From assembly GCA_036939975.1 (NCBI GenBank), contig JALLPB010000236.1, positions 1 to 19,391 on the forward strand: a stretch of 19,391 nt of DNA, written 5' to 3'. The stretch is from Cyclostephanos tholiformis (taxonomy: Eukaryota > Bacillariophyta > Thalassiosirophyceae > Thalassiosirales > Thalassiosiraceae). The position numbers were made by a program, and so were the translations under genes. Below the pieces are notes generated by a model. It worked only from the letters and a program-made list of their open reading frames with translations, did no database searches and was not told where the DNA came from. Each line of letters starts with the position of its first letter. Position 1 is the first letter of the stretch. Below, one piece after another: positions 1 through 9,916 of the stretch.

Positions 1-215
1 GTGAGAAACAATTATGCTTCGCACCCATCCAAAAAAAACAACTGAAAATTGATTTAAACATGGAACCATGTGGAAATCCCTCCTATCTCTTTGTTTTTCT
101 CTCCTACATATGGAGGAATAGGTACCGGAGATTAGATAATTTCAAATTATTTATTTTCATTTAGAAAAAAAAATTTTATGGGAGTGTTCTTACCCATCAT
201 GCCAATAAAATTTAT
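1..215 (+). repeat. Partial copy c0 (right half) of an unnamed ~1 kb repeat family
   Basis: The window opens inside this repeat. Positions 2-30 are the right arm of the family's central hairpin (gagaaacaattatgcttcgc, then acccatcc). Next comes the aacaactgaaaa motif, a cctacatatg box near 111, and tacccatcatgcc near 193, in the same order as in the right halves of copies at 1229-1500 and 18578-18850. The left half lies outside the window. Alignment was by eye, so the right boundary is approximate. It has no coding capacity that I can support. Confidence 0.6.
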
Positions 216-248
216 TTTATCAAGATCCCAGATTGCATCTTCAGAGGC

Positions 249-370
249 AGCCATGGCAGAGTAAAGAGCTTCTGCTCATTAAATATATTAGAATCCCTAA
301 TGTCCTAGCCATGGCAGAGGAGAGAGTTTCTGCTTATAAATATATCAATATCTTGAATCCCCAATGTCAA
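249..370 (+). repeat. Diverged tandem duplication, two ~58-63 bp units
   Basis: Two adjacent units begin with agccatggcagag, at 249 and 307. They continue with matching blocks (cttctgct/tttctgct, aaatatat, aatccctaatgtc/aatccccaatgtc). The second unit carries a few inserted bases. It sits between two copies of the 1 kb repeat and outside any recognisable gene. The short reading frame across it (233-442) looks fortuitous. Confidence 0.6.
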
Positions 371-507
371 TTCATTGATAAGAATATATTCATTCACATC
401 AGAAGCAGTATGATGACCCTTACTACCTTGAAATTTTGTTAGATGGGGCAAACAAGATGTTTAATAGATTTGAATTGGGACTCGGGAACCAGCAAGGAAG
501 ATATAGT

Positions 508-1500
508 CCGTTTTCATAGGAAAGCCATACAAATGTAGGAGTGATTTTGAAAGAAAAAATCGGAGTCTATAATTTATACCAAACCCTATGTATGTAGGTT
601 TTTTTTTAATCCTCTGAGACCAACGGCGGACTCTCAAAACCAACCGCCACTCCCACACTAAAAACACAACCCACGACCAAAAAAAACAAAAACACGACAC
701 CGTGGACCCCTGCCGCCCAACGGCCTCCAGTGGCTTCAATGTTAAAGGTAAGTCCGATTGTCATATGCTATGCAATAGTCCTCAATCATCACAACACGGC
801 GAGATATTTCTTGATGGAAAACTAACATTATTCTTTATTTTATTGAATATTGGAATGTAGGCCGATGACCAGTGCACTGGCGGACAAAAGGTAAGTTTTT
901 ATAGCTATTTTATATGCTTTTTCTAGGCCGCTGCATTGAATCTTCTTTAGCAACACCTCCCCTGTTTTCATCATGTTTCTGCTTGGTGTTGGCCAGGAGG
1001 GTGGGTCGTCATGGTAAACGTGTTTTCGGGAAGGTAGGTATCATAGCTGCGCCTTGGTAAGTGTATCGTAATATTGTATCATAGTTATATTAGTTATCAT
1101 ATAATCTCAGTATCTTAGTAAAAATAAGTAATACTTATGAAAATACATAAACTCTTAATTGTAGTACAGTCGCACCATCCGACATAGTTCAAATGGGTGT
1201 GAAGCATAATTCTTTCTCACCTGAAAAAGTGAGAAATAATTATGCTTCACAACCATCCAAAAAACAACTGAAAAAATTCAAACACTAAACATATGTAGGA
1301 ACCGGTGAGATATAGGTGGGACTTAGTACGAAATTTGTTGTAATGACTTAGTTAAGCAGAACTATTATTTAGAAGAAAACCATTAGTATCACCTTGGAAA
1401 ACATGTAAAAATGAGCTAACCTACAGCTCTGAGAATACATTTATTTCATGCCCCTCAAATATCACCTTACTGTCTGTTTCTGATGCACCTCATCTCAACA
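508..1500 (+). repeat. Full copy c1 of the ~1 kb hairpin-centred repeat family
   Basis: About 990 bp here align by eye, end to end and in the same order, with the reverse complement of 17303-16310. Shared landmarks include gtaggagtga near 535, ggcggactctca near 623, caaccgccactc near 639, ggtaagtccg at 747, a second ggtaagt at 890, catgg...gtgttttcgggaag near 1011-1032, a third ggtaagt at 1056, the hairpin at 1193-1256, ccggtgaga near 1300, and gagctaacct near 1413. The three ggtaagt or ggtgagt sites resemble splice donors and are kept in both full copies. No long open frame is shared, so it is either a non-autonomous element or one with very small exons. Family unknown. Confidence 0.7.
1193..1256. 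repeat. Central hairpin of repeat copy c1
   Basis: The 28-bp arms at 1193-1220 and 1229-1256 are inverted repeats with two mismatches, separated by an 8-base loop (ctgaaaaa). The same arms occur at 18538-18566/18578-18605 with an 11-base loop, and split or eroded at 2341/2855 and 16551/16576. Just outside the left arm is a smaller ccatcc...ggatgg inverted repeat. Transcripts would fold into a strong stem. Confidence 0.8.
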
Positions 1501-2149
1501 GGGAAATTTAAAGGTGACACATCAAATAAAGGGAGAGAGGGAGGGTCTTAGCCTTTGATGGCTGCCACTTTGTCAGACAGCACAACAAACAACTGAGAGG
1601 TGGCATTCTTGGTGGGTGGGATATTGTGGAGGGTGCACAACCATGGCAGAATGTTACAGGGGGGCACCATTTGATTGTTTGAGGTGGCAAAAAGAGCACC
1701 AAAAAAATAAAATAAAATAATGATCTGGCATTAGGTGGGCCCCAGACAACTAAAAACACACTACAATCAACTTGAAACATGTGGGCCCAATGAATGAGGG
1801 ATGGGGAAGGATGAGCCACCAGTGGCGAGTGCAGAGGGGATGATATTGCATTGTTTTGGGGGCAATCAAGACAGGGTTTTGTAGAAAAATATATCAAACT
1901 GATAAGTTTAATCATTATTTTTTCTCAGTCAGTTTGCATATTCAAATAAAACCTTCAACATTGCCATCAACTACCCCATCACAGTGGTGTTACCATGAGG
2001 GTTTCACCTCGTTTGCAATATACATTCTGCTAGACTTGGCAAATGGACCCCCCTTGAATCATATGATTCTCACATACATTATCGTATGGTATTGTAGAAT
2101 AGTGAGTTGTTTATGCTGCTGAGTACAAAAGTAGTAAACATAAAATGTT
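1501..2149. other. Intergenic stretch between repeat copies, no gene seen
   Basis: No recognisable coding, RNA or transposon sequence. Reading frames of 135 aa (1508-1915, minus) and 88 aa (1856-2122, plus) overlap on opposite strands, show no domain or biased composition, and are probably chance. The region has G/T-rich runs (for example 1655-1700) and an aataaaataaaataa run near 1708. Confidence 0.5.
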
Positions 2150-3030
2150 ATATGTGTTGCAAATTTTGATACTCACTTGGCAATGGGAGGGGGTTTTCTT
2201 GGTCATCATGTTTTGGTGAAGGTAGTTATTGTAGCTGCACCTTGGTTAGTATCATTGATCCGAGAAGGGATTTAGTAAAAATAGTTACTTAGAAAAAAAG
2301 TGTGAAATGTAGCACTCATACATACCATCCAAATTAGCTTGGATGGGTGCAAATCATACTTGTTTCTCATCCAATCCAATAGGGGCTTCATCACTGCTGA
2401 CTAATGAAGTATCTTGTACGAATAGGTACGTAGGATTTTTTGGGGGGGGGCAGATTGAGAAAAGGGGGGGAGCTCTGCCGGCTATGAATTCACAGAGATG
2501 CAATTCCTCCGCAAGCCTTTTTGTTGAAATTCATAATTGCTTGCCAAAGTATTCTTGGCCATTCTTAAAATCTCTCATACCTATGTATCTAATACCTTTA
2601 AGTAAAAGTATGAGAAAGGGATTTTTTTGTTTTCCATTCATATTGAGTTCTACGTATCTTCTCGTACATATGCATGTCATTCCTGCAAATTTTTGCAGCT
2701 GCCTAATACTAAAGTATGAGAAAGGTCCAGATGTACATACCTGATCTATCCTGACTTATTTATGGTACACACAGATGACGGTCACTGATGACGATGATGA
2801 CAACAATGATAATGACAACACACTTTAAATCTTTATATATATCTGATGATAATTGTGAGAAAAGAAACAATCATTTGCACCCAACCATAACCAAAAATTA
2901 TCACTCATACCTAGCATTTTTTTGGCTCTCCTTCAACATAGCTAAGAATTAATTAAAAATATAACTTTTTTTGTTTAGGCCCAACAAATAAATCATTAGA
3001 AAATCATTAAAACCCCTTTCTAATATTTAT
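2150..3030 (+). repeat. Copy c2 of the ~1 kb repeat, split by an insertion in its hairpin loop
   Basis: 2150-2369 aligns with 1000-1220 of copy c1 (ggtcatcatgttttggtgaagg, cut here: ggtcatcatgtttt, gtagctgcaccttgg, accatccaaa, and the left hairpin arm at 2341-2368). The right arm (gtgagaaaagaaacaatcat) does not appear until 2855, followed by right-half sequence (catagctaaga, aggcccaacaaataaa). The pieces match the order in c1 and c4, so the ~485 bp at 2370-2853 look like a later insertion into the loop. The left part of the repeat is missing. Boundaries are approximate. Confidence 0.55.
2370..2853. other. ~485-bp insertion within repeat copy c2, unknown origin
   Basis: This segment interrupts the hairpin loop of copy c2. 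It contains a G-run (near 2443-2450 and 2465-2471), a direct repeat of aagtatgagaaagg (near 2605 and 2711), and a gatgacgatgatgaca-type simple repeat near 2787. A 133-aa frame (2343-2744) starts inside the hairpin arm and shows no recognisable domain. I see no terminal inverted repeats or convincing target duplication. Confidence 0.4.
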
Positions 3031-3057
3031 AAGCTCTTGTTTTTGCCCAGGATAGCA

Positions 3058-4385
3058 TAAAATCCAAACCTACTAAGGATGATGCTTTTTAGCATGGGCT
3101 CATCTCTTTTGTCCAAATCTAGTCAATCATTGAAAATCACTACCATTGTGTTCAAGTTATGTGGGCAAAAGGGACATGCTTCTGCAGTCTACCCACCGCT
3201 AGCTCAAATTCATGCAATTGATGCTAATGATGCCTCCCAGGATAGTGATGCTTCAAGCATCCTGATCCTTGCTCATGTTTCCAACATGCCTATCAAGCCC
3301 AAAAACAAACCATAAATAAGGACTACCTGCTCTTGGACAGTCAATTTACAGTCAACCTATTCAGCAATCCTGATCATGTTGCCAACATCTGCACTTTGGA
3401 CAAACCCATTCATGTACACTGCAACAAAGAAACCAAGTTCACTACCAAGAAGGCGGACTTTGGAAATACCATCACTTACTTTGATGGAACTGGGATTGCC
3501 AATGTACTATCCCTCTACAATCTTGGGAAGAAATATTCCATCACCCATAACAGCCATTATTGCGAGGGTGTTTTTAAGGTACATACTACAAAAGGAACCT
3601 TTCAGTTCAAGCCTACCTCCCATGGCCTTCATGCCCTTTATCTCAAAAAGAATCTGGATGCTTCAAAGAGCATGTGCACAGCTACATTTGCACATTCCCG
3701 TACCTGGACCTCCCACCACAGGTCATCATCGATCTCCAACATTTCATTGTGATGTGGCTAAACAATTTTCCCACTTCCACCAGCATCTCATACCGCTAGA
3801 GCCCTCAGGAGATCATCCTTCAGCAAACACTAGATTATAATAACCACTGCCATGCCACATTTGATTCCTACTGTGAAGTCCACAAAGATCATGGCATTGG
3901 CCACAATACCATGAAACCAAGAGGTATCCCATCCATATGCCTTGGTCTAGCAACAATGGGCAATATCCGAGGCACATACAATTTTTCAGCTTAGTTACTG
4001 ACCAGGTCATCAGATATCAACAATTTGACAAGGACCCTGTCCCTCAATCTGTCATCAATTGGTACCCCTTTTTTGCTTGGAATAGTGGTGCTGTCCCCAA
4101 AGACCTTGTCCTTGCAAACAGACATCGAGTGGAGTGCCATACACCTGGGCGGACCATGATGCACCATCCTCTGCACTCAATGACACCCTTATTGCACTGT
4201 ACCTGGACCTCCCTGTCAAGATGCTGGGAGTGCTTATTGATCATTCTCCTATGGAAATGCCATCACACCCCAATACCACTGATGTACAAAATCATGACAC
4301 AGACTACATTGCGGACCTCAATCTTGCTATTTCTCTCCCATCACCATATGAAGTGGTTAAAATAGATGATGATGATGCAAGTGAC
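3058..4385 (+). pseudogene. Ty1/copia gag-pol fragment, element A (gag end, protease, pre-integrase, integrase C-terminus)
   Basis: This is a decayed copia polyprotein on the plus strand. A degenerate zinc knuckle (FKLCGQKGHA) lies near 3150-3190. A frameshift with TAA near 3313 then leads to the protease motif LLLDSQFTVNLFSNP (3324-3368) and pre-integrase (IANVLSLYNLGKKYS, near 3496-3540; FKPTSHGLHAL, near 3608-3640). Near 3665 the sequence jumps straight to the integrase C-terminal part (FIVMWLNNFPTS, NHCHATFDSYCEVHKD, LVTDQVIRYQQFDKDPVPQS), so the catalytic DDE core is deleted. Several stops interrupt it. An acidic linker (EVVKIDDDDASD) runs to 4385, where element B's LTR begins. RT and RNase H are absent. 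It belongs to the DSQ/DNQ-protease group, like element B and unlike element C. Confidence 0.85.
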
Positions 4386-4598
4386 TGTTGGGGAACCGCC
4401 TAAGGGCGGTCGCCTTTTCAAGCACACCTTATTTCGGATTAACCTGCGTCCAATTTCATTCAAAAGATGATTATTTTAATTAAGTGAGCTCAGAGGAAGT
4501 TCCGGGTTTCATTCCAGGTGGCACACACATGTGCCACTTAGATACTCCTTTCGCCCGTACATCTCCCTTCTGATTACATTTTCCCATGTAATCCAACA
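4386..4598 (-). repeat. 3' LTR of element B
   Basis: This is a direct repeat of 9917-10129, 213 bp, beginning TGTTGGGGAACCGCC on the plus strand and ending ATCCAACA. It contains an accgcc-taag-ggcggt stem near 4395-4410. The polyprotein frame continues into this LTR and stops with TAA at 4480-4482. No clear polypurine tract is visible next to the LTR at 4599-4620; the best purine-rich stretch, on the minus strand, is only caggagtg. Confidence 0.93.
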
Positions 4599-5661
4599 CA
4601 CTCCTGTGGTGCATCTTCTCGTGCGCCAAACTTTCATGGCTACTCTTTGATACCACATCATGAGTCAATACTTTTGCTGCTTCCTTCATCGAAAGCATGC
4701 CCATTATCAAGTTTCTGAAGTTTCGGAAGGCAGATCCTTGCAGAGGCTTAGTCATAAAGTCCGCGACCATTTGTTTTGTAGGACACCATTCTACTCAAAC
4801 TTCTCCTTTCGCAATTCGATCGGTGATAAAAAAATATCTAACATTGATATGTTTCGTACGCCTACTACTTGATACCTTCCCATTGCGTTCCAATAGCATT
4901 GTGCTCTTATTATCCTGAAAAATGATATTGTCTTTTATATGGTACCCTTGAGCCTTCAAGAAGTACCTAGTCCAAAGTATCGATGGCATCATGTCGTCGA
5001 CACCGACTAGTTCGCTCTCCATTGAGCTTCTGGTGTTCAGCTTTTGTTTTGTGGAGCTGACAATAGGGAATCCTCTTCCCATTGTTAAACCACCTCCTGT
5101 ATGGCCACGCATATTAGAGTGCATGGCAAACGATGCATCTATGTACCATCTCAATACGCCGCTGTTGTCTCCACCTAGTTTTAATGGTAGATCAATTGTC
5201 GATCTTAGATACTCGATCAAATGACCTAGTTTCCTCCAATCATCCACGTCAGGAGATCGGACTCTCATGGTTAAGAATGCAATCGACACCGATGCATCTG
5301 GCCTAGCTCTCTTCACCAAGTCAAGAGCCTTTGCAACTATGTTGTGGAAGACAGTGCTCATCGCTGTGTTTAGTTTTGTTGCATCTTCATCGACTTTGAA
5401 CAGGTCTTCAGGTGCAGCACATTTCTTCCCTTTTGTACCACGCCTTGAGATCACCGTGGTGAATCCTTCATTATCTATATGGGGTGCCTTATCCCAAGCA
5501 TCAACGATTTCCTTCACGTGGTCTATCATCGAGATTTTCACCTGTCCGAAGATTGTAAAATCGAGAGTCATACCAAGATATTTATGAACCTTACCTCGGC
5601 TCACCTTCATCTTACCACTCCCATCTTTGAAAATACTTTCGTAGTCTCGCCGTGTAGCCAT
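4480..5661 (-). pseudogene. Element B pol, C-terminal RT and RNase H
   Basis: This is the last part of the polyprotein, out of frame with the part upstream. It starts with RT connection sequence (RRDYESIFKDGSGKMKVSRG, HKYLGMTLDFT). RNase H follows with its acidic residues in place: Asp in RWYIDASF (near 5145), Glu in SSMESELVG (near 5015) and Asp in FQDNKSTM (near 4910). The closing KHINVRYFF and MVADFMTKPLQG motifs are typical copia ends. A TGA at 4795-4797 interrupts the frame between GEV and VEWCPTKQ. The two sides are in the same frame, so it is a simple nonsense change. The reading frame ends inside the 3' LTR. RNase H would degrade the RNA template during reverse transcription. Confidence 0.9.
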
Positions 5662-7440
5662 TCGATTGTCTGCTCTACTACTTGATTGGATACATGCAAT
5701 ATCTTACAATCATCAACATGGAAACATATTGTGCATTGTTTTCCATTTATCTCTTTATTCCACACACATGCATTGTATGGGTTCATTTCATACCCATTGG
5801 TCTTTAGGCTTTTGGTAAACTTTTCATAGTAGAGTAAACTAGCAACCATAGTCCCATACAATGCATTTAAGCATTCCACTAAAATTTGTTTGTTGCCTTT
5901 CCTATCAGTGGTGACATATGCTTCGTACACCTCTGGAGCTATCTTTACTAGTATATCCACGAGCATGCCTCTGATGCATATAATTACACGTCTCTTCTTA
6001 TCCTCAACAACAGTTTGAATAAAAGCATTGGGAACGTCAAGCACTGCACAGTGTCTTTCCTCGAGTGCGTCGACAATGGACGTGAGTATGACCGATTCAG
6101 TTGCCACCATTGGAGAGCTTGCATCTTCTTTTTGTATGTAGTCTCTCTGTTTATTACCACCAGCTACCGTCCGACCCTTTATCTCTCCGGTTCATTTCTT
6201 TGTTAAGAATATGTGAGACTCTAGTACAGTCTCCTTCTGCTCGGACGTCAGCTCGCTCCAATGGACTGGCTTGAATGTGTTTTGCCAGTGTAGTTGTTTC
6301 ATCTCTGCATTGGCAGCTTGTGTGGCTTTGTTACCTCACATTTTAATGGCTGCTTTCAAGGTTAGTTGTGTAAGGACCATTTCAATTATCTGTGGTTCGA
6401 ATTCTGTTGACGAAAGCTGAGTAGCCGTGTATCCGTATGATTTTCCTTTCATCGATGGAACATAATTTTGTACCTGTTTCCGAATTCTCTTCAACTGCTG
6501 TGGCAATTCAGGTACTCCCTGTACTCCAGTCGGATCAATTACCGTATCTGTTGGCATCTTTGTTGTTCTGGGTGTATGGTTAGACCGTTCGTTTGTCGTA
6601 GCCCCAGGTTTGTCAAATTCTGGATGATCGTTCACTATACCGCTATTGTCCACTATAGGTGGATCTCCGTGTGTGACAGGCATGTTGATAAGATCATTCA
6701 TTTTTCCATCTGTTTCGTTGGATTCCTCGACAGCTGTATCTTCGATGGCTGATGCCCCGTCCACTCCTGTGATCTGAGCAACATCCCTGACCACTCCTGG
6801 AATTTCGTAAACTGTCTCAGGAGGGTTGATGACATCCGGTTCCGGTTCTACACCAATTTCCATGCCATGGTTGTCGAGGAACGTGATTATGCTAGGCTGG
6901 TCCGCAGCCATAGAATTCACCCTATCAATCACAGATTGTGGCATTGGTACAACTGTCCATGATCGTCATGCCAAAACGCGACCAGAGTTGAGGGAGATAA
7001 AAAGGTGTCCACCTTGTCTATTTGACGAAGGGCCAACCGAAATTGCACCCGATGTACGAGCAACGAGGCTGTTGCGCTGTCCATCTTCTTCATGGACTTG
7101 GCAGTAGGTTCCAAATGGAAGAGAGCATTGCTTATAGTTAAGCGTTTGTCCTGACATAATAGTTTTCAGACTATAGTAGTCGAAAACACCTCCCTTCGCA
7201 GGGAAGTAGTTGAGCATCTTCACTACGAAGAATACCATGTGAGTCAGCATTTTCACAGGTATTTGAGTGAATGGAATGGAGTGTCGGACTGCGCGAGTTC
7301 ACTCTTTCACAACCCAAATTCAACGTTCGATATAGGGTTCATGCTCATTTGCACTTGTGAGATTGAGTGTTGGTGCCCCTGGGAGTTCATACATGAGCTC
7401 TCCGAAGAACGCAAATTCGTTATCAGCTGTAACCGTAAAA
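5607..7440 (-). pseudogene. Element B pol, integrase C-terminus, linker and N-terminal RT
   Basis: This is the middle of the polyprotein in one continuous frame, broken by five TGA codons (7320-7322, 7299-7301, 6966-6968, 6336-6338, 6192-6194). Integrase resumes with TADNEF (second catalytic Asp) and NEHEPYIER (catalytic Glu), then KMLTHMVFFVVKMLNYFP and FGTYCQVHEEDGQRNS. An acidic low-complexity linker of ~200 aa follows (to ~6340). RT begins near 6290 (HWQNTFKPVHWSEL) and includes IKGRTVAGGNKQRDYI, the first catalytic Asp in AVLDVPNAFIQT, and the catalytic FHVDD box near 5707-5724. A frameshift near 5650 throws translation out of frame just after EWL. It joins the gag end through a frameshift at a six-A run (plus strand 7437-7442). 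Confidence 0.88.
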
Positions 7441-9879
7441 AATCTGAAACCCTTTTTGCAGATAATACATGAAAATCAATTTGAATGCTGCAAAGATGGT
7501 TGCAGTTTTTCGATTTGTGAGATGCATCACCATGGTGAAGCATATGTTTCGGCTAAGCATGATGAAAAAAGGTATCTTGTTGACAAAAAATACGTCAATC
7601 GACATTGTCACATTCCAATACAACTCCCGGATTTCTGTTGGTACCGCAACCACATTGGATGGGACATGTTCCGGAGTTTTTTGTGTTGTTTTTCTTTTCA
7701 ATGATGGGACACTTTTGCCCCTAATCTTATCAGCAACTTTCACGTCTTCAGTTGTCACCGGACACTCTTGCACCTGATTGGATTGAAGAATCCATTTATA
7801 GTCTTGATCTGAAGGGAATGCCAACCCAGCCATTAGAGTCCTCACTTTCTCAGCCAATAAAATTTGTCGCTTTGTAAATGACTTGAGGTTATCTTCTACT
7901 GTAACTACGAAGGTGAATTCTTCATGCTTTGGATCGTAGAAGTGTAGGCCGCTACTGTGCATTTTAAATATCATGTTAGGCAGACCCTTATTCTCATGCC
8001 AAACAATATATGCACCATCGTAGCTGTCGTACGTAACGCAGTAGCACTTGATGACATCCTTTAGCGATAGGATGTTAGTGATGGCTTTCTTAGAAAACCA
8101 TTCTTCAGTTGATTGGCCAATCAGTGCTGTGTGGTCAACATCTAATGTCCCTCCGTTACTCCTCAACGTGAGGGGTTCCGCCAAACTTGACACAACGGTT
8201 ACCATTCGCCGATTGCAGAATAGGGACATTGTAGATTGATTGTCCTGGAGTATTACCTCTCGTAGGTTGAGGTCGCTCAGTTTTCCTTTTGATTGTTTGA
8301 GCGCCACCGCCGCATGTTGCTCTACAGGTGTCACGTACTGGTTGAATAGGCAGAAGTGCTGAGTGAATTGGAAGTGTGACTGTTCGTCGTCCAACTCCAA
8401 GATCTTGTCATCAGCCTTGAGCTGTGCTTTCAGCTGCGTGAACTGCTTCTTGAACTTCTTCTCCAGTTGGTCCACTCTGTCTGATTTAGATGAGATCAAT
8501 GAGTCGTTGGAGTCTGTTGTTTTCTTCTTCTTCAACGGACATTTGGATGCGGGATGCCCATTTTTATCGCAGATGAAGCATTGTTTGTCCTTCCAGAAGT
8601 CTTTATCTGTTTTACTTTTGTCATCATTGCTCTCATCCTTCTTCTTATCATCTGACTTCTTCTTTCCTTTTTGTCCTTTTTGTGCAAATGCTGTGCCCTC
8701 GCTTGCTCCCATTGTAGGCAGCGGCTTCCTCTCGTCATACTTGTTGAGAAGTGCAATAGCATCACTCCGAGTATCCAGATATTCATCCCTTCTAGCAATG
8801 AATGCTTCCAGTAGATTATTCTTTAGTGATTCGTGTGTTGGTGTGTTGCTGCTATTGACGATTAGAAGGTACACTAACAACCTTTCTTTCGATTCGCTTC
8901 TAATCGCATTCTTTTCATTGGAAGATAACGTATCGAATTCCCCCCATCCTTTGGATTCGCAGCAATAGTCCCACAAGCTTAAGAAATTGTTGAATTGCAC
9001 TCCCACAGATTCCGCAACGTCAACTCTCATATTTAGTTTCTCATACCATTGAGCATTTGATTGATTGTTCTGTTGTTTTAACGTTAGAACAGCTAACAGA
9101 TTCTCCATGAGATTGTGTGGTGGGTATTCATCTCCAGTTTGTTTCATGACCACCTTTTCAATGAGTGTGTAGAGTTCCAGTGGCTTTTGGTTTTTGTTGA
9201 GTTTCTCCCATTGAGGGTCATCGTGAAGCTTGTCTTGCAACCTTTGCGTACATTGCCCAATGATGATTGCAAATGCCTTCTGCTGATTCAGTAGATGTTT
9301 TGCAACTCGTTCGCTGTAGGCCTTTTGATTTTGTTGCCACTCTCCTTTCTCTTCCTCTGTCAAAGGCAGCTCAACATTGTTATTAAGATCATACTCTGCT
9401 CTGAGGATTTTGTTCTCGATTTCCGATAGTTGGTCCTTCAGCTTATTGATTTCATCGACATCGGCAGGATTGATCATTCCAATCTGAATTTTGAGCCGAT
9501 CTTTCTTTTGTTTCAGGCTTGCGAGGGTTTTGCCTTGCTGAGCACAGATCATTTTCTCATAATCGGCTTTTCTAGCGAGAGCAGTCGGGGGATATTCCAT
9601 CGGTAGAGTCACGAATTCCTTCTTCGTCTCCAACTCACCCATTATATCTCCTCCGTACATGCCACCGATGTATTGAGCAATCTTTATCTGCATGTTCCAC
9701 ATGAGATTGGCAGACGATCTTTCTCCAAGATCGAATATGTTTCCTTCCAAATCTTTGTTCAGCCCAGTCTTAACGATTCTTGTTCTCGTGACGCTGCGGC
9801 CTCCCCTGCCGACACCACATCCCGGGTTGTTGTTGTTGTTCCGACTGCCACCGCGACCGCCTCTTCCTCTTTCAGCCAT
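7423..9879 (-). pseudogene. Element B gag, protease, pre-integrase and start of integrase (818 aa frame)
   Basis: This is the longest open frame of the window. The N-terminus is Arg-Gly rich with a run of five Asn (residues 1-29), an RGG-like basic region likely to bind RNA. Gag follows, with charged, probably coiled-coil sequence around residues 118-165 and a Lys-rich stretch before a canonical CX2CX4HX4C knuckle, CFICDKNGHPASKC, near residue 432. The protease motif is VILQDNQSTMSLFCN near residue 540, with DNQ where retropepsins usually have D[ST]G. Pre-integrase follows (ITNILSLKDVIKCY, MHSSGLHFYD). Integrase begins with its first Asp in TMSIDVFFVNKIPFF near residue 763. The last residues come from a frameshift in the six-A run at 7437-7442. 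The ATG at 9877-9879, 37 bases from the LTR, is the natural start. Confidence 0.92.
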
Positions 9880-9901
9880 GATTGCTGGATTACGATTAAC
9901 G

Positions 9902-9916
9902 ACTTAATTAAAATAA
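9902..9916 (-). promoter_or_regulatory. Primer-binding-site position of element B, self-complementary to its LTR
   Basis: In element orientation the 15 bases directly after the 5' LTR are TTATTTTAATTAAGT. They do not start with TGG and do not look like the 3' end of a tRNA complement. They are instead perfectly complementary to ACTTAATTAAAATAA inside the same LTR (plus strand 10002-10016, element LTR positions 114-128). That LTR segment is unchanged in the other LTR. The stem would enclose an 85-nt loop. This suggests fold-back self-priming, as in Tf1, but that is inference. Confidence 0.55.

Noticed and set aside
461..739. 92-aa minus-strand frame in the left part of repeat c1
   Set aside because: The equivalent region of copy c3 does not keep this frame by eye; it looks like repeat sequence without coding constraint.
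1508..1915. 135-aa minus-strand frame as a gene
   Set aside because: No domain, no homologous look, Pro/Ser/Leu mix typical of chance, and overlap with another chance frame.
2343..2744. 133-aa plus-strand frame as a gene
   Set aside because: Begins inside a repeat hairpin arm, spans G-runs, and has no recognisable motif.
4795..7322. TGA as a reassigned sense codon
   Set aside because: All TGAs lie in a decayed element that also has frameshifts. The Arg context and CpG pattern fit mutation better.
8363..8968. 201-aa hydrophobic plus-strand frame as a membrane protein
   Set aside because: It is the opposite strand of the Lys/Asp-rich gag region of element B, which gives Ser/Leu/Phe-rich shadow translation.
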